Origin: Aminobacter sp. J41
GTDB taxonomy: Bacteria; Pseudomonadota; Alphaproteobacteria; Rhizobiales; Rhizobiaceae
DNA: 64,000 nucleotides
Direction: 5' to 3'
NCBI RefSeq assembly: GCF_000526635.1
Contig: NZ_JAGL01000009.1
Coordinates: forward strand, 164 to 64,163
Positions 63,799 to 64,000 of the stretch are shown here, piece after piece (position 1 is the stretch's first letter; each line of letters opens with the position of its first letter). Position numbers and translations under genes: made by a program. Under the pieces are notes generated by a model that was not told the DNA's origin, ran no database searches, and saw nothing but the letters and a program-made list of their open reading frames with translations.

Positions 63799-64000
63799 CA
63801 GGTCGTTCGACGCTTCTTTGGTCGATATGCGCCGTCCCATTCCAGAGACGAGAAGCGGACACGCCAGGGCGTCGAAGCCTTGACGCGGATTTTCGTCTTG
63901 GACGCCTCACCCGGAGCCAACACGCGGAACTTGCCGCTGTTGAACGAGAACTCACCCAGCTTGTCCGTCACAGAGCCGACGATGAAGCCGGACTGCTTCT
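63798..64000 (-). CDS. Tail tubular protein B (T7 gp12-like), C-terminal fragment
   Basis: A frame open from the window edge encodes the last 66 residues, including KQSGFIVGSVTDKLGEFSFN, SGKFRVLAPG and ASTPWRVRFSSLEWDGAYRP, with the stop TGA at 63800-63798. The W..RFSS.EW.G.Y ending matches the C-terminus of T7 gp12, the tail nozzle. The rest of the gene is outside the window. Confidence 0.85.
   Translation of the reverse strand, partial: KQSGFIVGSVTDKLGEFSFNSGKFRVLAPGEASKTKIRVKASTPWRVRFSSLEWDGAYRPKKRRTT

Larger units (their letters stand above)
43980..64000 (-). mobile_element. Temperate T7-like podovirus prophage (left part)
   Basis: Everything from the integrase to the right edge is leftward phage gene content in T7 order: gp12, 13, 14, 15, 16, tail fibre, lysis, small and large terminase. 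An accessory and lysogeny module follows. The left junction is inferred between the tRNA-Cys promoter and the integrase stop (43980-44045), where three TGTCAC repeats could be integrase arm sites. The att core cannot be defined without the right end. The phage replication, RNA polymerase and head genes lie beyond the window. Confidence 0.88.

Overview
The window reads as chromosome of a Rhizobiales (Hyphomicrobiales) alphaproteobacterium, most likely of the Mesorhizobium/Phyllobacteriaceae group. The evidence is high GC, a PopZ/DUF2497 gene beside valS, an ExoR-type Sel1 protein beside exonuclease III, the clpP-clpX-lon-hupB block, a short type 2 ArgC and a DUF2842 protein. This placement comes from gene content and recognisable protein families, not from a database search.

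Layout. 1-312: 3' end of an IS1182-type insertion sequence, abutting a terminator hairpin. 354-8973: housekeeping genes (SPOR-domain cell-envelope protein, argS, dGTPase, A-type Fe-S carrier, exonuclease III, exoR). 9308-14639: FadL-type outer-membrane protein, valS, popZ. 14871-20340: the hupB, lon, clpX and clpP proteostasis block. 20492-30292: metabolic and ribosomal genes (metY-cupin-amino acid oxidase, CoA-binding protein, enoyl-CoA hydratase, thioesterase, rplM-rpsI, speB, argC, ctaA, DUF2842). 30289-39474: a Wzy-type surface polysaccharide cluster whose gene set resembles holdfast/unipolar polysaccharide loci. It holds a deacetylase, a FemAB-like acyltransferase, a Wzc-like protein without Walker A, a Wza-like lipoprotein, a GT4, an initiating sugar-phosphate transferase and a polymerase. 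39583-43790: MFS exporter, tolC, pcm. 43845-43919: tRNA-Cys(GCA).

From about 44 kb to the right edge lies a temperate T7-like podovirus prophage, all genes leftward. Read in transcription order from the right edge it holds gp12 (tail tube B, partial), gp13-, gp14-, gp15- and gp16-like internal virion proteins, a T7-type tail fibre with a heptad-repeat shaft and a glycine-rich tip adhesin. The lysis genes and both terminase subunits follow. Then comes a 1.3 kb non-coding, repeat-rich region, a string of tiny overlapping genes, a small winged-helix regulator and a tyrosine integrase next to tRNA-Cys. The replication genes, RNA polymerase, head genes and attR must lie beyond 64000.

The two most interesting signals are small. 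First, the IS at the left edge and two 131-bp non-autonomous elements (between hupB and lon, and after argC) have the same 15-bp terminal sequence. Each sits against an intrinsic-terminator hairpin, and the 131-bp copies are flanked by direct repeats of the whole hairpin. This is an IS/MITE family that targets terminators. Second, the prophage carries four perfect CGTTAACGT sites, clustered in and around its regulator and at the main leftward control region, which look like the operators of an undescribed lysogeny switch. Several prophage genes are too short for ordinary gene calling (50 and 30 codons) but are clearly supported by overlapping stops and ribosome-binding sites.
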